In this document: piece by piece, positions 54,424 through 64,000 of the stretch
Layout: each line of letters begins with the position of its first letter
How positions within the stretch are numbered: position 1 is the stretch's first letter
Assembly (NCBI GenBank): GCA_020055645.1
Contig: CM034547.1
Coordinates: forward strand, 26,808,513-26,872,512
DNA from: Tomocerus qinae
Lineage: Eukaryota > Arthropoda > Collembola > Entomobryomorpha > Tomoceridae
Direction of reading: 5' to 3'
DNA: 64,000 nt
Made by a program: the position numbers and the translations under genes
The notes under the pieces: model-generated
What the model was told of the DNA's origin: nothing
Seen by the model: the letters and a program-made list of their open reading frames with translations, nothing else
Database searches by the model: none

Positions 54424-57400
54424 CTTTTCATCCTATAATGAAGTTTTTTAGCACAAAGAAATTAGTGTGTAAGATGAGATCGGATGGGAAGTGAATGAAC
54501 ACTCAAGAGACATTATTAAATCTGAGGCACTTTTTGAAGACGTTGTAAAGACATCGAGGCAGGTCAACGGCTTACAATTTTCCAGTCCGCTGCGTTTTAC
54601 CCATTTCAAACGCAATTGGTTACCTTACCTGCATCTACTCTACCCAATATTATTGTTACATGTATCATAATATGTATGTAGGTATTCATTCATGGTAATT
54701 CAGTTCATTCTTTTAAGAGCACAGGAGATTGCAAGGAAATAGAATTGTCAAGCCAAAACGAGCGAGGAAAAATTCGCACACACACAATTACATTTGGGAA
54801 CTACACATTACAAAACAGACAGAAGTGTACAAATTGCTCACTACACGAAAGTATAGTACAAATAGCACAACAGTCGACAGTCAGTCAGTACCTGTATGCA
54901 TGCATGGCTGATATTTACCTGAAATTCTGTCTCTGTACGTTACACTAGTTTCACGTTACCGTCTAAACTTCACATTCTCCTGTGACATTTACAGATTGCC
55001 TGGAGTCATTTTACATTGATACTAACTGCCAACAAACTCATGCATGTAATGAACTAGCTACTTACAAAACTTTATGTACTGGTTAATGACATGATGAGCA
55101 AAGTTTATAACTCTACAAATTTGAATTAACGCTTACACAATTCAAACCTTATATTATACTATCTCTATATTATAACCACAGACTGAGATAAACCAATAAA
55201 TTTACCAACCTAACTATGAATCAATTATGTCAGGTAGGAGAGCCTGGGTGACCTGCATTTATTGTGTAACGCAAAACCCCTTCCCCATCTGTAACGTAAA
55301 TGTTAGTAACACTTTTAGGTACCTCCTCCCATCAACTGCACACGTAATATGTGTACGTTCCTTAAAGGCAAAATAACAAAATGGGCATGCCCACTTCCTC
55401 TTCCATCGAAATGAGTTACCTGATTGACTCTAATTGTCAACAATCTCATCTGCGGATCTGCGGGAAAAGTGTTCAGTTATGTGACAAGTGGTGGGAGTTT
55501 TGCAATTATTTATAAATTCTGCTAATGGTTGCTGGACCCTTTCTTAATTTTCAAAATTTTACTGGGAGCCTAGTTCTATTATATCGTAGACCAAGAAAAA
55601 TTTTCAATGACTAAAATGACTGAATGACTTGTAGACCTGCAGTGTTTCATTTTAGCCGGACAAAAATAATTTTGATCAGCCAGCCGGCTAAAGTGGCTGA
55701 AATAGCCAAAAATCATGGTTGTTTTAATTTTCCGCACAATGAAGGATGATTTTCTCAGTTCACAGTCCCACTTGACTATTTTTGGCAATTTAGGCCATTT
55801 TGACCATTTTAGCCACTGGTTAACAAAGAATTTCAACCAGCCGGCCGGCCATTTTAGCCAGCCATTTTAACCAACCAGGTCAACGAACACTGTGTATACC
55901 TACTACTCCAACCTAATGCGGACTAATGCGGACGAAAAGGGACGGATGAGGACGATTGACGGAATTAGTTCGAAAAAGGTGAAAGATGATGAAAGGGGAC
56001 GAATGAGGAATCAACTAATCAAGGTTCAACCTTGACAATCTAAAATTTTACCTACCTTGAATAAAAGTATTTATTTATGTACTAGTATTTTATATTAATA
56101 ATTTACATTGTCCATTTTAGACGTTCAAAATCCACTGAAACTCATCTATGATCATCCTAATGTTTAACTAATATGTAACATATTTCATCAAAGTCAAAAC
56201 GTAACATTTGAGGCTAGTGAATGTGGTATTTAAATATCTTTAAATTGTCACTGTCTGCCAAGGAATGATGAAAGGGTTAAGAAAATGCATTTTTCCGGTT
56301 GTCGAATGAAATGTTATTGTTAATTCTTTGAGCAAATTAGCTTGGGAATGATTATCTAATAATACAAAATAATGTGTATTTATAGTTAAATATTATGTTT
56401 TGCTTAAAGAATGAGATGAATCATCAGTAGTTTCATGGTCATCATATTTTCCTTAGTGCAGCCTTCACCGATGGCATTCTTGTAAATGAGATAAATGGCA
56501 TAGCCGATGGCCAACTTTTATTGTAATCAATACTTGTACAATGTTTATAGGTAGCACCTTTCAAACTTATTGCGTAAGGCTTCTTTTCAACAACATCAAG
56601 AATTTTTATACCCTTAATATAACTATCACACCAATTTTTATTTCTAAATAATTCAAGAAGAATTCAATTGAGGAACCTATACCAGTTATTTATGTAAAGT
56701 ACAATCTGTAAATTTTTCTATTTTTTTCTTTCTATTCATACTATTGTGATTGTGATATTATAACTAATGCATACCAAACATGCTCTATATGCCAGATATT
56801 GCAGGTTGCAGGCAGAAGAGAGACGCCAAAATTATTTGGCTAATATAATTTACAGAATATCAGATAGGCAAGAAACATTCAAGAGTAGTTTTAGAAGGTA
56901 GTAAAAGTTTCAAACTTATCACAACGGGATTATTGCATGAAGTTGATTAAGAAATAACAAAGAATTATTTCAATACTTTCACCGTGTAATTTAGGATTTC
57001 TCTTTTCACAATAAAATTCGTAGGCACAATGTGAAAGTTTTAAAGTGAAAGTGGGAGATAAAGTGAACTAAACTGTACTAAAGTGACCTAAAGTAAAACT
57101 TAGCAGTAAATAAATATTATTGCAGTTGACCCTTAACATATGACAGAAGTTCATAGTATAACAGAAGTGACAGTTGGGGAAAAGGATACATAATAATTAA
57201 AGTAATTGGGCATAAGTTTTACTTGCTGAAGTTTACTTAGTTTGGCATGTCTACGGGTACAGAGTGTACAATTATATTATGAAGGATTATTCTTTATGCA
57301 AATAAAGTAACAAATATTTCTTTTGGGTAGGTCTCCTTTTCCACCTCTTCTACCGTGTATAATATAATTCAACTATTAATTATATTAGTGATAAACATGC

Positions 57401-57556
57401 ACAATGAATTTACATATCTCACTTAATGACTACATGGCCATGATTCGTAGGTCTATTTATATATTAATTGAAGTCTATAATAATATAGGATCACTTTACT
57501 TAGTTTGCAAACAGTATGATAATGTTGTGGCAAAACACTAAAACACTAAAAATAAA
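54424..57556. other. Intergenic, C1GALT1 to ionotropic receptor 3' end
   Basis: About 3 kb without supportable genes. It includes a small MITE-like element (55639-55893) and, just after it, short GGAC/ATGAGGAC-type imperfect repeats (about 55916-56010). Open frames inside lack domains. Confidence 0.55.
55639..55893. mobile_element. Putative MITE, about 255 bp, with near-perfect 8-bp flanking repeat
   Basis: The ends read GCAGTGTT and, as reverse complement of the right end, ACAGTGTT. Flanking 8-mers are GTAGACCT (55631-55638) and GTATACCT (55894-55901), 7 of 8 identical, in keeping with a hAT-type 8-bp target duplication. Internally, AAAATGGC/CAGCCGGC-type words recur in opposite orientation on the two sides (for example CAGCCAGCCGGC left, GGCCGGCCGGCTG on the reverse of the right). 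There is no coding capacity. Moderate confidence because the terminal repeat is short. Confidence 0.5.
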
Positions 57557-59554
57557 TTACACATACGATTCTGACAACTGGCCTTGGACAAAAATGGCAT
57601 GGCCATCGAATTGATTACTATTCTGCAGTAATTTCCTTTTTTTCATTACATGATGCACAAATTCCTTGACGAAGGAAACCGCAGCTATAAAATGGCCAAC
57701 AGAAAGTAAATAGAAAGAGCCCATCAAATGGTTAATAGTTAGGGCTGTATTGCTATTATCAAACTCGCTGTAGTTGACTTTTGTTTGATTAGTGTCTTTT
57801 TCCCATTGCTTCCTTTCCTTGCGGATGAATTTATAGTCCATTTCCCTCCATCGTTTCATCAAACCGAAATCCATTGCTGATATGATGACAAAGTTGAAGT
57901 TAGACTGAAAAATAGCTCTTTTTTGCATAATGATGCCAACGGAGAGGAAGCAAGTTGTAGCGGGAGCTTTAACCATGGGGACTCTTCCAGTACGATCACT
58001 CAAATTTTTATGGTACACGTAATCGGCTATATCATCCCAAGCGATGCAACTGAATTTCGAATCGAAGGTCCTTTGGAAACATTTGACTTCATCTTCTTCC
58101 AATTCCATTCTGTTGAAGATTTTCACATAGGTAGGGTTAGTCGATGTTTTCAGAAGAGCATAAGCCGCACCTCGTAAGTACTGGAGACCAAACTTTGTGT
58201 TGGAATCAGCAAGTTGCTCAAAACTCTGAGGACCTCGTTCAACATTTGGAAATGCCAAGAAAGAAATCAGCTTGGAACGGTAAGCAGTTGTCATCACCAT
58301 GCAAAATAGAAACCAGAAAGATGTAAATGTCCGGATGGTATGGGAAGGTATGGACGACGGCAAATGGACATCTTGTTCCAAAAATGTTCCAAATAAACTC
58401 CAGGCAATAGGATTAAATCCCCAGTTTGATTTGTACTTTTTTGCAATTAAGAAAATCAATAGTTTTAATAGAAACATCACTAGAAAGCTTGAGATTAAAA
58501 TTAAAAACCAAACAAATATTGACAATGGCCAGTAAATTGATTTCCAGGAATAATATGGCTTAGGTTTTCCAGTAGTAAAAGTGAGCCACGTATAAGACAC
58601 CGGAAAAGTGTAACCCACCACTTTGTTACGAGCAACTGTCTGCCCTGTGACGTGTCCTAATTCTGACCGTTCATACAAAACATCACTGACAGATCCTATC
58701 CATGTACCATTTGCCAATTTCAGACCTGTCCCACCTCCACCGAAGGATGGAAAAAACTCACAGGTAAAATTGTATTTTTCCATCAGAGCATCCATGGTCA
58801 ATTTGTACAAACCTCTTTTCGCAAACCACAGTCCGTTCTTTTGCGTGATTTCGTTCAGCCATTTCGTTCCTGTTGGTGTACTCACTTGTAAAATTTTCCC
58901 ATGGAAGTTTTTCACATGATCTTTGTACAGTTCTTTAGCCGACGGAACTTTTAATAAATTCGATTCGTTTGGCAATAAGTCCAACACCATTGAATTGCCA
59001 TAATTACAATAAAAACAAGCTGTCTTAACTGTGATACTTTTACCATCTGCATTTTCGGCAATGGCAATTTTGTACTTAATTTTCATACCAAAAGATTTTG
59101 ATGTCAGCAACGATTCCATGTACTCTATTTTAGTTATGAAAATGAAAGGATCTTCGTGAGTTCTTGTTGTTTCCACTAAATACTTTAAAAGATTTTTTAA
59201 CTGTAAGAGTATTACTTCTGACACTTTTTGGATCGATGCTACTACCATTACACACTTGTCTCGAAATCTGTGCACATCTAACAGCTTTTTATTTCGTGGT
59301 TCGGAAGAGTTATTAGGCAAAACACTACTACTTAGAAGAAATAAATCCTTATTCAAAAGAATTTGCAAATCGTTCGTGAATATTTGGGATGCTGGCATCT
59401 CGTCCCGAAATAAAACTAAAGTACAATCCATGAAGTTGTCTTTGATAAACTCGCTTATAAATTCACTGCTCAACAATCTTCTACAGTTTGAAAATTTTGG
59501 TAATATGAAAATTAGCAGTAGAATTAATTCATTAATTTTCCACAACATTGTCAT
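57557..59554 (-). CDS. Divergent ionotropic receptor (IR family, variant glutamate receptor)
   Basis: Predicted ligand-gated cation channel subunit of the arthropod chemosensory IR family. A single uninterrupted exon encodes 665 aa from the ATG at 59552-59554; the open frame extends further upstream but without an ATG. Residues 1-24 form a signal peptide. An N-terminal region (about 25-220) is followed by the split ligand-binding domain: S1 about 220-330 (KRGLYKLTMDALMEKYNF), TM1 about 340-372, a pore loop around NPIAWSLFGTFLEQD (about 381-395), TM2/3 with TTAYRSKLISFLAFP (about 422-436), S2 to about 600 and a final TM at about 604-633. The TAYRSKL motif replaces the SYTANL gate of classic glutamate receptors, as is usual in divergent IRs. 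I do not see the glutamate-coordinating Arg, so the ligand is probably not glutamate. Lack of introns suits a recently expanded, lineage-specific receptor. Confidence 0.91.
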   Translation of the reverse strand: MTMLWKINELILLLIFILPKFSNCRRLLSSEFISEFIKDNFMDCTLVLFRDEMPASQIFTNDLQILLNKDLFLLSSSVLPNNSSEPRNKKLLDVHRFRDKCVMVVASIQKVSEVILLQLKNLLKYLVETTRTHEDPFIFITKIEYMESLLTSKSFGMKIKYKIAIAENADGKSITVKTACFYCNYGNSMVLDLLPNESNLLKVPSAKELYKDHVKNFHGKILQVSTPTGTKWLNEITQKNGLWFAKRGLYKLTMDALMEKYNFTCEFFPSFGGGGTGLKLANGTWIGSVSDVLYERSELGHVTGQTVARNKVVGYTFPVSYTWLTFTTGKPKPYYSWKSIYWPLSIFVWFLILISSFLVMFLLKLLIFLIAKKYKSNWGFNPIAWSLFGTFLEQDVHLPSSIPSHTIRTFTSFWFLFCMVMTTAYRSKLISFLAFPNVERGPQSFEQLADSNTKFGLQYLRGAAYALLKTSTNPTYVKIFNRMELEEDEVKCFQRTFDSKFSCIAWDDIADYVYHKNLSDRTGRVPMVKAPATTCFLSVGIIMQKRAIFQSNFNFVIISAMDFGLMKRWREMDYKFIRKERKQWEKDTNQTKVNYSEFDNSNTALTINHLMGSFYLLSVGHFIAAVSFVKEFVHHVMKKRKLLQNSNQFDGHAIFVQGQLSESYV

Positions 59555-59800
59555 ACTATAGGGCTTTTCATTCTCAGCAAACACAATCACTAGTGCCCTA
59601 TAATTTGCACATGAAAAAGTAGTAATGATTTATCAATTGTGACAAAGTCAAATGTTTGTTTGAATAGGTACAGCCCAAATATGTTGACACAGAGCTTCAT
59701 CCAAAAATATATTTGTGCCTTGCAATGTCCTAAGCCTGAATCTTGTCTTAAGGTAGCAAATGCATGTGAATCTGAGTATTGTAACTACTTCAAAAGGTTT

Positions 59801-59989
59801 TCATGAACCAAGAGGTGCCCAAATGGCTATAAGCATTAAGAGGGCAATTGAGTATTGTAAAGTAAAATCAATTGGTAGGAACCAGAGAATTTCACCGATA
59901 AAAAAGTAGATAAAAATCGCAACATAGTTATGTATTCTACTTGAAGTTGAATCGTTGGAAGTCGGAGCGCTTGTCTTGTAATTAGCCAT
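59801..59989 (-). CDS. Small hydrophobic ORF, uncertain
   Basis: A 62-aa ATG-to-stop frame with a polar N-terminus (MANYKTSAPTSNDSTSS) followed by two hydrophobic segments (NYVAIFIYFFIGEILWFL and YSIALLMLIAIWAPL). The profile fits a small two-pass membrane protein. I recognise no family, splice context or poly(A) signal, and it lies about 250 nt upstream of the ionotropic receptor start on the same strand. It may be chance in AT-rich DNA. Confidence 0.2.
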   Translation of the reverse strand: MANYKTSAPTSNDSTSSRIHNYVAIFIYFFIGEILWFLPIDFTLQYSIALLMLIAIWAPLGS

Positions 59990-60379
59990 GTTATCTATAA
60001 TTTGTCAGGGGAGGCATGAATTCAACCTACTTATACAAACTACATCAATAAATATTTTATCTGTGTGTAAGAGCTTTTTGATGAGCTCTCTTCTTTAGTA
60101 AATAGGTACGTAAATATAAGTATTCAAAGAGACAGTGTTAGTTAATTGCATTTAAAAATTCTTCCCTTTGTTGACCACAGTTTATAAATTGCTTCCACTA
60201 GTTTAGTAAAAATTTAAATAACGTTAATAATTAATGCACTTTAGCTTTTGTTGTTAGTTCTAGTTTTGCTTACAATTGTATCGTATAGGTGAATTGTGTT
60301 GAAGGTCTGTGAATGTGAAGATTCAATGGTTTTTTTCCAGTGATGTGGTATGTAAAGTGTATATTCATTAGATAATTAT

Positions 60380-60958
60380 AAATTAACGACCTACCCCCAA
60401 TTTGTCAACACTAAAATGTCAACAGGGCAAAAAAAACCGAAAACACCTTTTGTCAACACCATTTTATTTTTTGTCAACAGCAATTATCTTTTTTGTCAAC
60501 ACAACTGTTATTGATGCTATACCTTAAAAATTAATTCTGTCTTTAATGGTAAAAATCAGTAATGGCTATTAGTACTTGTACTAGATAAAATTAAACAATC
60601 AAATAAGCCAAATAATCAGTACTAAGAAAAGTATCCAGAATATTCTAAGATTTTATAGTTTGTTAGCAATGATATAAATCCATTCAGAGAGTCATTTTGG
60701 TTAACTTTCGAATATTTTTTTAAGTTTTAGAATAGCCTGAGGATCTCTTTTGTTAAGAAAGATTTGCTTCACAATTATCCGTTCGTGGACAAATAATTAT
60801 AAATCATGTTTTGCATACACATATTATACATATGCACATGTGCATGTGTTGACAAAAAGCTTACTATGTGTTGACAAAAAGTGATTTCTAAAAATAATTT
60901 GTTGACAAAATGGTGTTGACAAAAAGGTGTTGACAAAAAGGGGTAGGCCCAAATTAAC
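60380..60958. mobile_element. Fold-back/MITE element with GTCAACAC repeats and 8-bp target duplication
   Basis: The element body is 60388-60950 (563 bp), flanked by identical 8-mers AAATTAAC at 60380-60387 and 60951-60958. The left end reads GACCTACCCCCAATTTGTCAACAC; the right end, reversed, reads GGGCCTACCCCTTTTTGTCAACAC. Each side carries about five copies of a TTTTGTCAACA(C/G) word: direct on the left (from about 60401 to 60505) and inverted on the right (from about 60846 to 60940). The middle has no open frame of note. This is a non-autonomous DNA transposon; the 8-bp duplication suggests hAT or a related superfamily, and the repeated words may be transposase binding sites. Confidence 0.85.
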
Positions 60959-62767
60959 CTATATTCGTGGATATAATGAGTATTGAGTATTAAATGAACA
61001 CTTAAATTTGAGTGCAATGACTGAAAGTGTATCAAGAATCATTCCTTTAAAAATAATTTAACACTTTTACATTATTTCTACAATTTTGCTTAGTAAGCTG
61101 CTGTGCAAATACTGTGTCTGGAAGATAGACAGGTTGACACTATACAGACAGCCTAGTATTGTGTGAGACAGGATTTACTCATTATAAGTTGCTAATAGTC
61201 ACTACTATTCCACAACTGACATTATGACACCACGGCTAATTCTATAACTACTTTCAGAATTGAACTCGTAATATATATATAGCCATTCTTTTATAGGAAA
61301 AATACTTCATAATATTTTTACTGTTTGTGGAACCATTACCTAATGTATCCTGCCAATTAAACCATGTTGTATCATTAAAAGCTTGCGTTTGGAGAAAGCT
61401 GTCATCCTCAGTTTCAACACCATAAGTGAAAGCTTCCATTATTAGTAGAACCAAATTCAACCACAAATTGCGCTAACTGATGGCTTTCATTTTTAAAGCA
61501 AATAGGAATATGTTATTATTGCATATTCTCAATCTTGATGATAAAAATAACTGCTTGAAGATTGATTGGAGATACACTAATCGTAAAATATTGTGAACAT
61601 TAAATGGCAATTATGCATTCTCACCACTCGCACACGACGCAATTAACGATACGGAAGGAAAGTGATTCTCTGCTTATTTAATAAATCTTCGAGTTCTAAG
61701 TAGAAGGACGATTTTTATCCTCTGAGAAAACTTGGCTAACGAGGTTACTATTAGTAAAAGTGACAGATAGACAAAAGTTTCTAGAATAAGTTAATAGTTA
61801 TCATCATATTATATAGTTACTCATCAGTTCATAATGTTTGTATATCATTCCAAGTGTATATAGTAACACTTAGAAAATTAGGCTGTAGGCAAATTAGGAG
61901 GTTGGAAAATCTGAGATTGTCATTTATGAGCTCATTATCATTTCCTATTGAATAGTGAATTTTTATGACAGTTCTTTGCAATTAATTTCAGTGCCAACCT
62001 TACTATAGTTATCCACCAATAATAGTCATTTTACGATATTTACGATTACACTACGACCATAAAAATTTATCAATAGTATCAGACAGAAGTATTCAAACGG
62101 TACAGTGATAAAGATAAAGGATGACAATATTACTGATAGGTAAGACTGAATACTTCAATAGATTTATTTCGCTTATGGAAATTTATGGCAGAGCACTGAG
62201 CACATAAGTATCTACATTATGTTGTATGAGGCCGTTTTATGCACACTATGGTTTAGATTTTCAACGGAATTGGTATGGGTTATTTTTAATTATTATGGAT
62301 ATCAAAGATTATGAGTTATTGACAGAGAGCGGAAGTGTGTTTATTTAAAATATCAAAAAGTGTACTATAAAATGTACTAAAAAATTGGAAAAAATGTGCT
62401 TAAAAGTGTACTATAAAGTAAGGTTTTCTTAGAATTTTGTAAAAATACCTTTTAATCCGCCAAAATTTTTTATTGGTATGTTTTGGTAAAAATTTTAAAT
62501 ATTTGAAAATGTTTGCCAAAACTTCGTGTTTATTTAACGCACGAAAAGTTGAAAAATGTGTTTTAACACATTATATATTTGAAATCCTGGGCGAATGAAT
62601 CGTTCAGACGGTTTAGATACGAAGTTTCAAAGCTATTGATGTGGTTATAGATAATTGATAAAAGGTTTTCACGTCATGATGAGTATATACTAGAGTAACT
62701 AGAGTATCATAGGTACTAAAATTGACAGAGAAACAATAAATGCATGCAAAAAGACACCTTGTATTGT
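60959..62767. other. Intergenic, fold-back element to GH71/99-like gene
   Basis: About 1.8 kb without a supportable gene. A minus-strand open segment at 61254-61466 has no ATG at its start and no family match. Around 62350-62420 the word AAAGTGTACTATAAA recurs in a short imperfect repeat. Confidence 0.5.
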
Positions 62768-62773
62768 TTTATT
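62768..62773 (-). terminator. Candidate poly(A) signal of the GH71/99-like gene
   Basis: AATAAA on the minus strand about 30 nt past the stop codon at 62803. Confidence 0.45.
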
Positions 62774-62802
62774 TATCAAATATTTGTGTATATAAATATA
62801 AG

Positions 62803-64000
62803 TTAATGAATTTTGCTCAAGAGTTGTGCTACTCTATCGAACTCGAGATCAAGAATAGCTTCTTGAACTTCATCTAGTCTAGTTTGTACTTCTTTCTGTC
62901 CCTCAAAATGCTTACGCTTGTAGTAAAGATCTTTAATAAGCTCAATTTCCTTATTACCATATTCAACACCGAATTTCTGCTGAAGAACATTGAGGAATCC
63001 ATTTCCGAACTCACGAGTTGGTTCTATCATGGTACCTTCTCCGTAGTCATTCCATGTGGCCAATTGGATCCAGTTTACGTTACCATTGATTGCCAAGTCG
63101 AGAGTTTGAGTAAATGTTCCAAGACCATTGTGTCCAATATTCCATTCTGGTCCTGGCCATCCTGCATTATTCAAAATATACTCATTAAAATTACGAGAAT
63201 ATTATTATTAGAAAATATAAAATGATTGTTTACCTCCGATAGAGTAGAAAGTGTGGAATCCAGGATAGGCAACTCCGAATTTGACTCCAGGTTGATGATT
63301 GAAATAAAAGTGATTGAGACCTTGGATGAAATCGAAGTAGATCCATGGGTATTCTCCAGCTGAGCTTCCGGCAGCTTCTTGGGATTGGTACCAGAGAGTA
63401 AGGAATGTGGGTCTTTGACTCAGAGCTGAGAAAATGTTGCTCCACTCTGAAGGGTCTTTAAAAGTTTGTGGACCAAAATCCAGGAGGAGGGGAGCATTAT
63501 TGACACGAATATAATTTCCTCGGGTGAAATAGTTGTTGCTAATGTAGGACATATCTTGTCTTCCAGCTTGTAATTTATCACCGATAAATCCAGCATCGTG
63601 AGCCATACCGATATTATGATCTTCGTAGACAATAGCAAATCCTAACCCAAAGTTTTGAGTTCTATCAATTAAAGCATTGGCGTTCTGAAGATTTTTTGGG
63701 TAATCCCAGGCGTTGACAGTTCCTGGCCAGTCCATAAGTACACCGTCAATACCAGCAACTCTCATCAGATTGAGTTGGTACTCAATCACAGAAGGATCGC
63801 CCGAACCTATAATTAAAAGAAGATTAGATGTAAACATTTTCAATCAGATTATTCAGATAATCAATAAAAATTATTTTATTACCATAAGGGCCAATTTCAG
63901 GGTAGTAGTGGGCTGCAATTTGACGTCTGCCATTTCCATCGACGATGTCTGGATTCATATTGGCCATAGTCCAATGAATACCCCATTGGCCAGTTCCTGA
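62803..64000 (-). CDS. GH71/99-like glycoside hydrolase, 5' end beyond window; possible horizontal acquisition
   Basis: The 3' part of a glycoside hydrolase of the GH71/99-like type. Three exons are visible: 63883-64000 (continues off the right edge), 63234-63806 and 62803-63161 (stop TAA), joined in frame by GT-AG introns of 76 and 72 nt, about 349 residues. Segments in order: GQWGIHWTMANMNPDIVD, IAAHYYPEIGPYGSGDPSV, AGIDGVLMDWPG, FAIVYEDHNIG, LLLDFGPQTF, WYQSQEA and TWNDYGEGTMIEPTREFG (63031-63054 encodes WNDYGEGT). The last resembles the catalytic EGT-IEP loop of GH99 endo-alpha-mannosidases, but with Asp where GH99 usually has the first Glu. To my knowledge this full architecture is chiefly bacterial (Bacteroidetes and others), so horizontal gain is likely. 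The substrate is unknown; alpha-mannan or alpha-glucan of microbial walls is an inference. Confidence 0.85.

Noticed and set aside
60775-61035. 86-aa minus-strand ORF with repeated FCQH words
   Set aside because: It is produced by the inverted TTGTCAACA words of the fold-back element, not by a gene.
61254-61466. Minus-strand frame with a hydrophobic start (LWLNLVLLIMEAFTYG...)
   Set aside because: It starts with TTG; the nearest upstream ATG frame is closed by TAG; no family recognised. A donor-like GTAATG exists, but no partner exon was found.

Overview
The window is AT-rich animal nuclear DNA. Genes carry several GT-AG introns (from 40 nt to more than 6 kb) and are separated by long non-coding stretches. 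The gene set is arthropod: two secreted GH18 chitinases, one with a peritrophin-type chitin-binding domain, and a chemosensory-type ionotropic receptor. Housekeeping genes are complex I NDUFS4, core-1 galactosyltransferase and an SLC46 transporter. Two further genes look bacterial in family affinity but carry animal introns: an M15-like DD-peptidase and a GH71/99-like glycoside hydrolase. That mixture suggests a soil or detritus-feeding arthropod. A springtail (Collembola) is my leading guess, but this is inference from gene content and not proven.

Layout. 1-8.7 kb: no gene I can support. 8.7-23.2 kb, all on the minus strand: chitinase A (10 exons, 461 aa), a 150-aa secreted M15-like peptidase (5 exons) and chitinase B with CBM14 (10 exons, 488 aa). 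The introns of chitinase B hold a hAT-like MITE with an 8-bp target duplication and a perfect 130-bp inverted repeat. 23.2-29.3 kb: non-coding. 29.3-41.6 kb, minus: SLC46-type proton-coupled transporter (5 exons, 636 aa) with one intron over 6 kb. 41.6-50.9 kb: gene desert. 50.9-51.9 kb, plus: NDUFS4 (4 exons, 194 aa), convergent with C1GALT1 (52.5-54.4 kb, minus, 5 exons, 364 aa). 55.6-55.9 kb: small MITE-like element. 57.6-59.6 kb, minus: single-exon ionotropic receptor. 60.4-60.95 kb: fold-back element built from TTTTTGTCAACAC-like repeats with an 8-bp duplication. 62.8 kb to the right edge, minus: 3' part of the GH71/99-like gene.

How the genes fit together. The left cluster encodes three secreted enzymes on one strand: two chitinases attack chitin (fungal walls, cuticle, peritrophic matrix), and the small peptidase has the zinc-ligand pattern of peptidoglycan DD-peptidases. 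With the GH71/99-like hydrolase about 40 kb away, this is consistent with digestion of, or defence against, fungi and bacteria. The two bacterial-like genes are the most interesting items: both have proper spliceosomal introns and intact frames, as expected for horizontally acquired and domesticated genes. All exon models were derived by hand from splice signals, frame continuity and family motifs; no database search was run.
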